From Gemmobacter lutimaris (lineage in GTDB: Bacteria; Pseudomonadota; Alphaproteobacteria; Rhodobacterales; Rhodobacteraceae): a stretch of DNA of 64,000 nt. Under the pieces are notes generated by a model. It searched no databases and had not been told where the DNA came from. It saw only the letters and a list, made by a program, of their open reading frames with translations. The position numbers and the translations under genes are program-made. The DNA lies in contig NZ_QXXQ01000007.1 in the NCBI RefSeq assembly GCF_003570715.1, forward strand, positions 124,001 through 188,000, written 5' to 3'. Every line of letters begins with the position of its first letter. The first letter of the stretch is position 1. Shown here in pieces: positions 17,979 to 25,968 of this stretch.

Positions 17979-18520
17979 TCCGGGTCGGTGAACCGCACCT
18001 TGCCAATGAAGGGCAGATTGCGGTTCCGTTGCGCGAAGTCGATGCCGTAACCCACGACAAATTCATCGGGAATTTCAAATCCGGTCCATGTGGCGCGAAT
18101 ATCGACCTCGCGGCGCGAAGGTTTGTCAAGCAGCGCGCAAACCTCCATCCGCTTCGGCTCGCGCGAGCGCAGCAGCCGCACGACATGGCTCAGCGTGAAG
18201 CCGGTATCGACGATGTCTTCCACCACCAGCACATCGCGCCCGGCAATCTCGCCGCGCAAGTCCTTGAGAATACGAACTTCCCGGCTGGATTCCATGGCAT
18301 TTCCATAGCTCGATGCCTCAAGGAAATCCACTTCGACCGGCAGATCAATCTCGCGCACCAGATCGGCGATGAACACGAAAGACCCGCGTAGAAGCCCTAC
18401 GACCACCAGCTTGTCCGTCCCGGAAAAATGCGTGGTGATCTCGCGTGCCAGCGCCTCGACCCGCGCCGCAATGGCCTTGGCCGAGATCATCTGGTCGATC
18501 ACATAAGGACGCTGCGGCAT
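17975..18520 (-). CDS. hpt: Hypoxanthine phosphoribosyltransferase
   Basis: Hpt salvages hypoxanthine (and often guanine) with PRPP. The 181-residue protein has the PRPP-binding motif [11 protein letters not shown] (about 97-107) and the flexible-loop region EASSYGN. The LLRGS loop (about 43-47) binds pyrophosphate. The ATG at 18520 has GGGGGAG immediately upstream; the longer frame to 18622 would enter the divergent Coq10-type gene. It starts a coupled operon with mug. Purine salvage and base-excision repair in one transcript fits nucleotide quality control, but that is inference. Confidence 0.95.
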   Translation of the reverse strand: MPQRPYVIDQMISAKAIAARVEALAREITTHFSGTDKLVVVGLLRGSFVFIADLVREIDLPVEVDFLEASSYGNAMESSREVRILKDLRGEIAGRDVLVVEDIVDTGFTLSHVVRLLRSREPKRMEVCALLDKPSRREVDIRATWTGFEIPDEFVVGYGIDFAQRNRNLPFIGKVRFTDPE

Positions 18521-18588
18521 GGCTCCCCCTTGATTTCCCTGCATCCATTTCCCAATACCGGGGGAAGGCCATCGCGGAAAGGGGTGAC

Positions 18589-19050
18589 ATGCCCACACAT
18601 CACGAGAAACGGGTGCTGCCATGGACGGCGCAGCAGATGTATGACCTCGTGGCGGATGTCGGCTCCTATCCGAAATTCCTGCCCTGGACGGCGGCGGCGC
18701 GCATCCGGTCGCGCAAGCCCGTCGCTGGCCGGGGCGAGTTGATGGAAGCGGATCTGGTGATCTCGTTCAAGGTGTTCCGCGAAAGGTTCGGCAGCCGGGT
18801 CACGCTCTGGCCTGCCGACATGCGGATCGACACCGAATATCTGGACGGTCCGTTCCGCCATATGCGCAGCAACTGGGCCTTCCGGGATGTGGAAGGTGGC
18901 TGCGAGGTGGAATTTTTCGTGGATTTCGAGTTTCGCAACGCGATCTTGCAGGGCATTATCGGCGTTGTGTTCAACGAGGCCATGCAGCGGGTGGTGCGCG
19001 CCTTCGAACGGCGCGCGGTGGAACTTTATGGCCCGGGCCGGACGGCCTGA
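18589..19050 (+). CDS. Coq10/RatA-type START-domain protein
   Basis: This 153-residue polyketide-cyclase/START-fold protein is of the Coq10 type. The motif [20 protein letters not shown] opens the fold, and the C-terminal [12 protein letters not shown] helix region matches the family. Bacterial Coq10 homologues bind ubiquinone or similar lipids and aid respiratory function; the E. coli relative has been called RatA. Start at 18589 with GAAAGGGG just upstream. It is divergent from hpt across 68 bp and is followed after 12 bp by the AI-2E family gene. It is cytoplasmic or peripheral on the membrane. Confidence 0.9.
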   Translation: MPTHHEKRVLPWTAQQMYDLVADVGSYPKFLPWTAAARIRSRKPVAGRGELMEADLVISFKVFRERFGSRVTLWPADMRIDTEYLDGPFRHMRSNWAFRDVEGGCEVEFFVDFEFRNAILQGIIGVVFNEAMQRVVRAFERRAVELYGPGRTA

Positions 19051-19062
19051 ACGGGAGGAATG

Positions 19063-20142
19063 ATGACCAAACGCATCGAGACGCGGCCGCTGGCCGTGAT
19101 CACGGCTTTCGCGGCGGTGGGGCTGTTCGCGCTTGTCGTCTGGATGCTTTACATCGCGCAGGGCGTTCTGGTGCCGCTGGCTTTTGCCACGGTGGTGGCT
19201 TTCGTGCTCTGGACGGTGGTGGATTGGATGAGCCGGGTGCCCGGACTGCGGCAATTGCCGTTGATCCTGCGTCATGGCACGGTTCTGGCGCTGTTCGTGG
19301 TGGCGATTTTCCTGCTGATTTCCACCCTGCGGTCAAATGGCGAGGTTCTTGTCCAGCGGCTTCCGGCTTATTCCAGCAATATCCTTGGCTTGGTGGCCGA
19401 ACTTGATGCGAAGTTCGAGATCGACAAACATATCCCCGGCGGGCTGAGCAAGATCGTCACCAGCAATGTCGATCTTCAGGGCGTGGCGCGGCAATCGCTG
19501 GGCGCGCTTGGCAGCCTTGGCGGGTTGATCGTGCTGATCCTCCTATATACCTCGTTCCTGATGCTGGAATACACCGGCTTCGTGAAGAAGCTGCACATGG
19601 CCTATCCGCAGGGCGATCGGGCGTCGCAACTGATTGCGCTTTCGACCGACATAAACAGCCGGATCGGCGGCTTTCTGGCGGTCAAGACCGTCATCAACAT
19701 CATCCTCGGCGCGCTGTCGTATTTCGGGTTGAAGATCATGGGGATCGAGCTGGCGGGCTTCTGGGCCATCTATATCGGCGTGCTGAATTACACGCCTTAT
19801 CTGGGGTCCGCCGCCGGGGTGGTGGCGCCCTCGCTGATGGCGCTGGCGCAGACCGGCGATCTGAAGCACGCCTTCCTGACCATGGCGATCCTCTCGGCGC
19901 TGCAATTCATCATCGGTTCACTGATCGAACCGCATGTGATGGGGCGGCGCATCAACCTCAGCCCGATGATGGTGCTGGTCAGCCTCGCGTCCTGGTATTC
20001 GCTCTGGGGTCTGCCGGGGGCGGTGCTGGCGGTGCCGATGACGGTGATCATCCTTGCGGTTCTGGGTGCGATTCCCTTCACCCGTCCGGCGGCGATCCTG
20101 CTGTCAAATGACGGGCGGATCGGTGAGGGCCGCAGCAAGTAA
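19063..20142 (+). CDS. AI-2E family (UPF0118/PerM) transporter
   Basis: The product is a 359-residue inner-membrane protein. Two N-terminal helices are followed by a third near residue 75 and a cytoplasmic/amphipathic segment. The C-terminal helix cluster contains the family motif NYTPYLGSAAGVVAPSL and IGSLIEPHVMGRR. AI-2E family members include the autoinducer-2 exporter TqsA, but most are Na/H-antiporter-like or uncharacterised. ATG at 19063 is preferred over 19060 because GGAGG sits too close to the latter. Its 3' end overlaps the convergent cinA-type gene by 39 bp. No luxS is in the window. Confidence 0.9.
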   Translation: MTKRIETRPLAVITAFAAVGLFALVVWMLYIAQGVLVPLAFATVVAFVLWTVVDWMSRVPGLRQLPLILRHGTVLALFVVAIFLLISTLRSNGEVLVQRLPAYSSNILGLVAELDAKFEIDKHIPGGLSKIVTSNVDLQGVARQSLGALGSLGGLIVLILLYTSFLMLEYTGFVKKLHMAYPQGDRASQLIALSTDINSRIGGFLAVKTVINIILGALSYFGLKIMGIELAGFWAIYIGVLNYTPYLGSAAGVVAPSLMALAQTGDLKHAFLTMAILSALQFIIGSLIEPHVMGRRINLSPMMVLVSLASWYSLWGLPGAVLAVPMTVIILAVLGAIPFTRPAAILLSNDGRIGEGRSK

Positions 20143-20586
20143 CGCCAGCGCATGATCCCGCGTGGCCTCGCGCACCGCGGCGCGGCCACGCGGGCCGAAT
20201 TCCACGGTTTCGGAACGGGTTGCGCGGCCTTCCTGCGACAGGCCGAAACAGACGCGACCTTCCGGTTTGAACTCCGACCCACCGGGGCCAGCGATGCCGG
20301 TCACCGAAACAGCCAGTGTCGCGCGGGAGTGCGCGCGGGCGCCGTCGGCCATCTCGCGCGCGACCTCCTCTGACACCGCGCCATGGGCGGCGAGCGTTTC
20401 GGCGCGGACGTCAAGCATGTCCTGCTTGGCGGCGTTGGAATAGGTGACGAAGCCCCGGTCGAACACATCGGAAGACCCGGCAATATCGGTCAGTGCCACG
20501 GCGATCATGCCGCCTGTGCAGCTTTCTGCGGTGGCAAATATCGCACCGGATTTCCGCGCGAGATCAAGAAGATCGGAAACGTTCAT
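20104..20586 (-). CDS. pncC: CinA C-terminal-type nicotinamide-nucleotide amidase (PncC)
   Basis: This 160-residue stand-alone CinA C-terminal domain resembles PncC, which deamidates nicotinamide mononucleotide to NaMN in pyridine-nucleotide recycling. Conserved elements are ATAESCTGGMIAVALTD (catalytic Ser and Thr region) and SVTGIAGPGGSEFKPEG. It is the last gene of the ispDF-pgpA-pncC operon; its ATG overlaps the pgpA stop (ATGA). Its 3' end overlaps the convergent AI-2E gene. The order ispDF-pgpA-cinA is common in alphaproteobacteria. Confidence 0.92.
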   Translation of the reverse strand: MNVSDLLDLARKSGAIFATAESCTGGMIAVALTDIAGSSDVFDRGFVTYSNAAKQDMLDVRAETLAAHGAVSEEVAREMADGARAHSRATLAVSVTGIAGPGGSEFKPEGRVCFGLSQEGRATRSETVEFGPRGRAAVREATRDHALALLAAALTDPPVI

Positions 20587-21080
20587 CGCATGATCACTCC
20601 GTGCGCGATTCCCGCTGCGATGATGACTGCGATGCCGGCGAACAGCCCCGCCCAGAGGTCATCCAGCATCACGCCTTTCCAGTCGCCGCGTCGGTCGGCC
20701 CGGCCGACGAGCCAAGGCTTCCAGATGTCGAACAGCCGGAAGAACAGGAAGGCCGCGACCCAGCCGGGATAGGCGACCACGGCCCAGTCCTCCAGCCCGC
20801 GCTGCCAGAAGGCGAAGGCAGGGAACAGGAGGGCGAGCCACTGGCCGGCTACCTCGTCAATGACGATCTCTGACGGGTCTTCGCCGGGGCGGTCGGCAAG
20901 TGCTGCCCGGCAGGTGAGGAATCCGATCCATGTCACCAAAATCGTTGCAAGAACCAGTGCCGGGAAGCCAAGATAGCGGTCGATGGCAATACCCAGCACG
21001 ATGGCTCCGGCCGAGCCCCAGGTGCCCGGTGCCGGGCGCAGCAGGCCAAGGCCGAAGAAGGTGTTCAGAACGCGGATCAT
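20583..21080 (-). CDS. pgpA: Phosphatidylglycerophosphatase A
   Basis: PgpA dephosphorylates phosphatidylglycerol phosphate to give phosphatidylglycerol. The 165-residue membrane protein opens with [13 protein letters not shown], the family hallmark, and has the acidic [17 protein letters not shown] site and [10 protein letters not shown]. Several hydrophobic helices place it in the inner membrane. It is coupled to both neighbours by 4-bp overlaps (start in the ispDF stop, stop in the pncC start). Confidence 0.95.
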   Translation of the reverse strand: MIRVLNTFFGLGLLRPAPGTWGSAGAIVLGIAIDRYLGFPALVLATILVTWIGFLTCRAALADRPGEDPSEIVIDEVAGQWLALLFPAFAFWQRGLEDWAVVAYPGWVAAFLFFRLFDIWKPWLVGRADRRGDWKGVMLDDLWAGLFAGIAVIIAAGIAHGVIMR

Positions 21081-22201
21081 TTCTGCACCAATGTTGCGGT
21101 GGCAATCGCGGCAATGCCTTCCTCGCGGCCGGTGAAGCCCAGCTTCTCGGATGTCGTGGCCTTGACGCTGACGCGGTGAACCTCAACCCCCATAATGGTG
21201 GCCAGCGCGCCGCGCATCTGTTCGGCATGCGGGCCAACCTTGGGGCGTTCGCAGATCAGGGTCACGTCGCAGTTGGACAGCGAAAATCCCATTTCACGCG
21301 CCATTTCAATGGCATGTCGCAGGAAGATATGACTTTCGGCGCCTTTCCATTGCGGGTCCGACGGTGGGAAATGCCGCCCGATGTCGCCCTGCGCCAGCGC
21401 GCCGTAAATGGCATCGGTCAGGGCGTGCATCCCGACATCAGCGTCGGAATGACCCAGCAGAGCCTTGTCATGCGGCACCTTCACGCCGCACAGCCAGACG
21501 TGATCGCCTTCGGTAAAAGCGTGAACGTCAAAACCGTTGCCCAGACGTATCTCCATGCCGCGCCCTTTCAGAATGGCCTCCGCCCGCGCGAAATCGCCGG
21601 GGAAGGTGACTTTGATATTGTCTTCTTCGCCGGGCACGATGGCAACCGGCAGTCCTGCCGCGCGCGCGACCTCCACATCGTCGGCGGCCTCGCCGGGATG
21701 GGCGCGATGGGCGGCAAGGATCTCGGCCAGCCGAAAGCCCTGCGGCGTCTGCGCGCGCCACAGCCCCTCGCGCGATTGCGTGCCTGTGACCACACCGGCG
21801 TCACCACGCCACAATGCATCGGTGACGGCAAGCGCCGGGGCGGCGGCAGGGCCATGGTCCAGCGCCGCGGCGATCCGCGCGATCAGCGCAGGGGAAACCA
21901 GCGGGCGCGCGCCATCATGGATCAGCACGCGGGTCACATCGCTGCCCGCCAGCGCCTCCAGCGCGTTGCGCACCGATCCTGCGCGGGTATCGGCGCCTTC
22001 TACCAGCAGCACGTCGCCACCCAAAGCCTCGGCCCTCGCCCGATCCTCGGGATGGATCACCAGCACCCGGCGCAGCCCGGCAAAGGCATCAAGCGTATGG
22101 GCCAGCACAGGACGCCCGGCAAGGCTTTGCCATTGCTTTGGAATCTCGCCCCCCGCGCGGCGACCGCGCCCTGCGGCGACGATGATGGCGGCTGTCGTCA
22201 T
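21077..22201 (-). CDS. ispDF: Bifunctional IspD/IspF (MEP pathway)
   Basis: This 374-residue fusion joins 2-C-methyl-D-erythritol 4-phosphate cytidylyltransferase (about 1-215) to the 2,4-cyclodiphosphate synthase (about 216-374). The IspD part has [13 protein letters not shown] for CTP binding and [11 protein letters not shown]. The IspF part begins [11 protein letters not shown] with metal ligands Asp and His, followed by LGHSDADVG. The fusion is typical of alphaproteobacteria, although the two enzymes are not consecutive in the pathway. Start ATG at 22201 has GGGAG 6 nt upstream; the frame extends to 22264 without support. First gene of the operon with pgpA and pncC. Confidence 0.97.
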   Translation of the reverse strand: MTTAAIIVAAGRGRRAGGEIPKQWQSLAGRPVLAHTLDAFAGLRRVLVIHPEDRARAEALGGDVLLVEGADTRAGSVRNALEALAGSDVTRVLIHDGARPLVSPALIARIAAALDHGPAAAPALAVTDALWRGDAGVVTGTQSREGLWRAQTPQGFRLAEILAAHRAHPGEAADDVEVARAAGLPVAIVPGEEDNIKVTFPGDFARAEAILKGRGMEIRLGNGFDVHAFTEGDHVWLCGVKVPHDKALLGHSDADVGMHALTDAIYGALAQGDIGRHFPPSDPQWKGAESHIFLRHAIEMAREMGFSLSNCDVTLICERPKVGPHAEQMRGALATIMGVEVHRVSVKATTSEKLGFTGREEGIAAIATATLVQK

Positions 22202-22292
22202 GCGGGTCTCCCTTGGCCTGACGTCTTTGCCGCATTGCATAGGCCAAGGCCCGCGTGCTGACAATGCGGTGGCAGCAGGGGCAATTATTGCC

Positions 22293-22298
22293 TATAAT
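22293..22298 (+). promoter_or_regulatory. Consensus -10 box TATAAT upstream of dusB-ntrBC
   Basis: A perfect TATAAT lies 102 bp before the dusB GTG in the ispDF-dusB divergent gap. At the 17-nt spacing the -35 is only TGGCAG, a weak match, which would fit an activator-assisted promoter. Nothing else in the roughly 200-bp gap was recognised. Confidence 0.45.
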
Positions 22299-22399
22299 TT
22301 GTGCGATATCAGTTTTCCGCACAGATTTGCAGCGTCTTGCCGTTGTCACCTGCCCGTGGCAGGGGTAGCTGCCGAATTAACAGACAAGGAACGCCCAAG

Positions 22400-23380
22400 G
22401 TGCCTTTGCAATTGGCCGAAATCCAGCTTGACCCTCCGGTGCTGCTGGCACCGCTGGCCGGGATCACCGATCTGCCGTTCCGTCGGCTGGTCGGGTCGTT
22501 CGGCGCGGGCCTGGTGGTAAGCGAGATGGTCGCAAGCCAGGAAGTCGTGCAGGCGCGGCCTCTGGCCCGTGCGCGGGCGGAACTGGGCTTTGGTGAGGCC
22601 GCGACATCGGTGCAACTGGCCGGGCGTGACCCGTGGTGGATGGCCGAGGCCGCGCGCTATGTCGAGGGGCAGGGTGCCCGTGTCATCGACATCAACATGG
22701 GCTGCCCTGCGAAGAAGGTGACGAACGGTTATTCCGGCTCGGCGCTGATGAAGGATCTGGACCATGCGCTGCGGCTGATCGAGGCGGTGGTGGGCGCGGT
22801 GCAGGTTCCGGTGACGCTCAAGACCCGGCTGGGCTGGGATGATGCGTTGCTGAATGCACCCGAGCTGGCCCGGCGGGCCGAGGCGGCAGGCGTGCGCATG
22901 GTCACCATCCACGGCCGCACGCGCTGCCAGTTCTACAAGGGGCAGGCCGACTGGGCCGCGATCCGCGCGGTGAAACAGGCGGTGACCGTGCCGCTGATCG
23001 CCAATGGCGACATCATGGATGCCGAAACGGCGGCCGAGGCCCTGCGGCAGTCTGGCGCCGATGGCGTGATGATCGGGCGCGGCGCGCAGGGGCGGCCCTG
23101 GCTGCTGGCGCAGGTGGCTGCGGCGCTTTACGGCAGGCCCGCGCCGCAGGTGCCGCAGGGTGATGCGCTGGCCGATCTGGTGATCGGGCATTACGAGGCG
23201 ATGCTGGAATTCTACGGCGCCGATCTGGGCCTGCGCATCGCGCGCAAGCATCTGGGTTGGTATCTGGAGGTCGCAGGTCTGGAAACCGCGCGGGGGCCGA
23301 TCATCACCGGCGACGTGCCCGCGCAGGTTTCCCGTGCGCTGCGCGAGACCTTCCGGCAGCAGGAAAGGGAGGCCGCATGA
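22400..23380 (+). CDS. dusB: tRNA-dihydrouridine synthase B (NifR3)
   Basis: DusB reduces uridine to dihydrouridine in tRNA using FMN and NADPH. The 326-residue protein has the N-terminal LAPLAGITDLPFRRL, the catalytic Cys in NMGCPAKKV (C102) and the TIM-barrel motif VTIHGRTR. In Rhodobacter capsulatus the homologue nifR3 precedes ntrBC, exactly as here. The frame is open from 22301, but the GTG at 22400, with AAGGA upstream, fits the family N-terminus. Its stop overlaps the ntrB ATG (ATGA). Confidence 0.95.
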   Translation: MPLQLAEIQLDPPVLLAPLAGITDLPFRRLVGSFGAGLVVSEMVASQEVVQARPLARARAELGFGEAATSVQLAGRDPWWMAEAARYVEGQGARVIDINMGCPAKKVTNGYSGSALMKDLDHALRLIEAVVGAVQVPVTLKTRLGWDDALLNAPELARRAEAAGVRMVTIHGRTRCQFYKGQADWAAIRAVKQAVTVPLIANGDIMDAETAAEALRQSGADGVMIGRGAQGRPWLLAQVAAALYGRPAPQVPQGDALADLVIGHYEAMLEFYGADLGLRIARKHLGWYLEVAGLETARGPIITGDVPAQVSRALRETFRQQEREAA

Positions 23381-24480
23381 AAGGCTATCGCCAGCCCTAT
23401 CCCGTGCCCGGCGTCATCTGGGCCTCGCTGCCCATTCCTGCACTGCTGGTCGATGAACGCGGCGGGATTCTGGAAACCAATCCGGCGGCCGAACTGTTCC
23501 TCAATGCCTCTGCCCGCAGCCTGAAGGGGCAGCCCGTCTTCGACCGCATCCATATCGACGCCGAAATGGACGAGGCGTTCGCGCGTGCCCGTGCCAATCA
23601 ATCGGCCCTGTTCATCAACGATGTCGATGTGACCACGGGGGAACGCCCGCCGGTGCAATGCACGGTGCAGATCGCGCCGATGGCCGATAACCCCGATGTG
23701 CTGATGTTGCTGATTTCCCCGCGCGAGATCGCGGACCGGCTGGGCCGGGCGGGGGCAGCCAAGACGGCGGCGAAATCGGCGATCGGCATGGCCGAGATGC
23801 TGGCGCATGAAATCAAGAACCCGCTGGCAGGCATCGCCGGGGCGGCGCAGCTTCTGTCGATGGGCCTTTCGACCGAGGACCGGGAGCTGACTGACCTGAT
23901 CGTCGAGGAAACCCGCCGCATCGTGAAGCTGCTGGAACAGGTGGAACAGTTTGGCAATGTGCGCCCGCCCGAGCGTCGGGTGGTGAACATCCATGATGCG
24001 CTGGACCGGGCGCGCAAATCCGCAATGATGGGTTTTGCCGCAAAGATGCGCTTTGTCGAGGAATACGACCCCTCACTGCCGCCCACCCATGCCGACCCCG
24101 ATCAACTGATGCAGGTGTTCCTCAACCTCATCAAGAACGCGGCCGAGGCGGCCGGACCAGAGGGCGGCACCATCACACTGCGCACCCGCTATGACCTGTC
24201 GCTGCGCCTGCGTCGCCGGGATGGCACCGGCCGCGCGCTGCCGCTTCAGGTGGAAATCATCGACGACGGCCCCGGCCTGCCACCCGGCATCGCGGCCGAG
24301 ATCTTTGAACCCTTCGTTTCCGGCAAGGAAAACGGCACGGGGCTGGGCCTCGCGCTGGTGTCGAAGATCGTCACCGAACATGAAGGCTGGATCGGGGTCG
24401 ATTCCGTTCCCGGCCGCACCGTATTCCGCGTGTCGCTGCCCGTGGCGCCGCGTGATTTGCAGAAGAAGGAAGCAGGCTGA
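23377..24480 (+). CDS. ntrB: Nitrogen-regulation sensor kinase NtrB
   Basis: NtrB is the cytosolic kinase/phosphatase for NtrC and responds to nitrogen status via PII. The 367-residue protein has an N-terminal PAS domain (about 15-125), the phosphoacceptor His in AHEIKNPL (H144) and N-box NLIKNAAEA. The G-boxes DDGPGLP and GTGLGLALV complete the ATPase domain. There are no membrane helices. The ATG overlaps the dusB stop and the stop overlaps the ntrC ATG (TGATG), so dusB-ntrB-ntrC is one coupled operon. Confidence 0.96.
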   Translation: MKGYRQPYPVPGVIWASLPIPALLVDERGGILETNPAAELFLNASARSLKGQPVFDRIHIDAEMDEAFARARANQSALFINDVDVTTGERPPVQCTVQIAPMADNPDVLMLLISPREIADRLGRAGAAKTAAKSAIGMAEMLAHEIKNPLAGIAGAAQLLSMGLSTEDRELTDLIVEETRRIVKLLEQVEQFGNVRPPERRVVNIHDALDRARKSAMMGFAAKMRFVEEYDPSLPPTHADPDQLMQVFLNLIKNAAEAAGPEGGTITLRTRYDLSLRLRRRDGTGRALPLQVEIIDDGPGLPPGIAAEIFEPFVSGKENGTGLGLALVSKIVTEHEGWIGVDSVPGRTVFRVSLPVAPRDLQKKEAG

Positions 24481-25844
24481 TGGATGGCACGGTTCTTGTT
24501 GCCGACGACGATCGCACGATCCGCACGGTGCTGACCCAGGCGCTGACCCGGGCGGGGTGCAAGGTGCATGCCACCTCCTCGCTGGTGACGCTGATGCGCT
24601 GGGTCGAAGAAGGCAAGGGCGATCTGGTGATCTCGGATGTCGTCATGCCCGATGGCAACGGGCTGGAGGCGCTGCCCCGGATCGGCCGGATGCGTCCGGG
24701 CCTGCCGGTCATCGTGATCTCGGCGCAGAACACCATCATGACGGCCATTCAGGCCGCCGAGGCCGAGGCCTTCGATTATCTGCCGAAACCCTTCGACCTG
24801 CCGGATCTGATGAAGCGGTCCGCGCGCGCGCTGGATGTGAAGCGCCGTCCGGCCAAGCAGGCCAGCGCGCCGCGCGATTCCGCCGACGACCTGCCGCTGG
24901 TGGGGCGGACGCCGGCGATGCAGGCGCTGTATCGGCTGGTCGCCCGGGTGATGAACACCGATCTGGCAGTGCTGATCACCGGCGAAAGCGGCACCGGCAA
25001 AAGCCTGATCGCCCGCGCGATCCATGATTTTTCCGACCGGCGCACCATGCCTTTCGTGGTGGCGCAGGCGGCGGATCTGCAAGGGCTGGAAGGGCCCGCG
25101 ACGCTGCTGTCCAAGGCGCGCGGCGGCAGTCTTGTGTTTGACGAGGTGGCCGATCTGGATGACGAGGCGCAGGCGCGCATCGTGCGCATGCTCGACATGC
25201 TGGGCGACAATGCGCCGCGCATCATGGCGACCTCGCAGGCCGATCTGGCCGGACGGATGGAGGCGGGCGCCTTCCGTCAGGATCTGTTCTACCGGCTGGG
25301 CGGCGTGACGCTGCATGTGCCAAGCCTGCGTGAGCGGGTGGATGACATCCCGCTGCTGGCCGAGCATTTCCTCGCGCGGGGCGAGCGTGACTTCGGCGCG
25401 GTGCGGCGGCTGTCGGCAGAGGCGCGCGAGCTGGTGCGGGCCTATAGCTGGCCGGGCAACGTCCGTCAGCTTGAAAACACGCTGAAGCGGCTGATGGTGA
25501 CATCCTCGGAACCCGAAATCAGCCGCGCCGAGGTCGAATCGGCCATCGGCAGCCTGCCGCTGCCAGAGCCGATGAAGGGCATTGGCGAAAGCGACAAGCT
25601 GTCAGCTTCAGTCGCGCGCCACCTGAAGCGTTACTTCGATCTGCATGGCGGGCAACTGCCGCCGCCCGGTGTTTATGGCCGCATTCTGCGCGAGGTCGAG
25701 GCCCCGCTGATCGAGATCGCGCTGGATGCGACCGGCGGAAATCAGGCAAAATGTGCCGATCTTCTGGGGATCAACCGCAATACCTTGCGCAAGAAGATCA
25801 CCGAGCTGGATATTCGCGTGACACGGCGCCGCAAGTTGATGTAA
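24480..25844 (+). CDS. ntrC: Nitrogen regulator NtrC, GAFTGA-less Rhodobacter type
   Basis: This 454-residue response regulator has receiver Asp D53 and an AAA+ domain with Walker A GESGTGKS (168-175) and Walker B SLVFDE (217-222). The Fis-type HTH is at the C-terminus ([19 protein letters not shown]). Between the Walker motifs, where sigma54 activators carry a LFGHEKGAFTGA loop, this protein has only a short [16 protein letters not shown] segment. The sigma54-contacting loop is therefore absent. This matches R. capsulatus NtrC, known to activate sigma70 RNA polymerase. It probably controls nitrogen-assimilation promoters without RpoN. It is followed by a 124-bp gap with a direct repeat before ntrY. 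Confidence 0.96.
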   Translation: MDGTVLVADDDRTIRTVLTQALTRAGCKVHATSSLVTLMRWVEEGKGDLVISDVVMPDGNGLEALPRIGRMRPGLPVIVISAQNTIMTAIQAAEAEAFDYLPKPFDLPDLMKRSARALDVKRRPAKQASAPRDSADDLPLVGRTPAMQALYRLVARVMNTDLAVLITGESGTGKSLIARAIHDFSDRRTMPFVVAQAADLQGLEGPATLLSKARGGSLVFDEVADLDDEAQARIVRMLDMLGDNAPRIMATSQADLAGRMEAGAFRQDLFYRLGGVTLHVPSLRERVDDIPLLAEHFLARGERDFGAVRRLSAEARELVRAYSWPGNVRQLENTLKRLMVTSSEPEISRAEVESAIGSLPLPEPMKGIGESDKLSASVARHLKRYFDLHGGQLPPPGVYGRILREVEAPLIEIALDATGGNQAKCADLLGINRNTLRKKITELDIRVTRRRKLM

Positions 25845-25846
25845 AA

Positions 25847-25902
25847 CCGCAACATATGGCGTGTCTTTTCGGCTCCATCCGATTCACGCCGCAAGATATG
25901 GC
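25847..25902 (+). repeat. Pair of 14-bp direct repeats between ntrC and ntrY
   Basis: CCGCAACATATGGC (25847-25860) and CCGCAAGATATGGC (25889-25902) differ at one base and start 42 bp apart, which is four helical turns. They lie immediately after the ntrC stop and 67-122 bp before the ntrY start. This is the pattern of two binding sites on the same face of the DNA. The binding protein is unknown. Confidence 0.6.
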
Positions 25903-25968
25903 TGCGGGGACACAGGTGCCCCGGATGATTTGGGGGCAAATGTGCGCGCTGCGGCGAACAGCGGTTGG

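Noticed and set aside
19063-20142. Autoinducer-2 signalling from the AI-2E family gene
   Set aside because: The family name is misleading for most members; no luxS or lsr gene is in the window.
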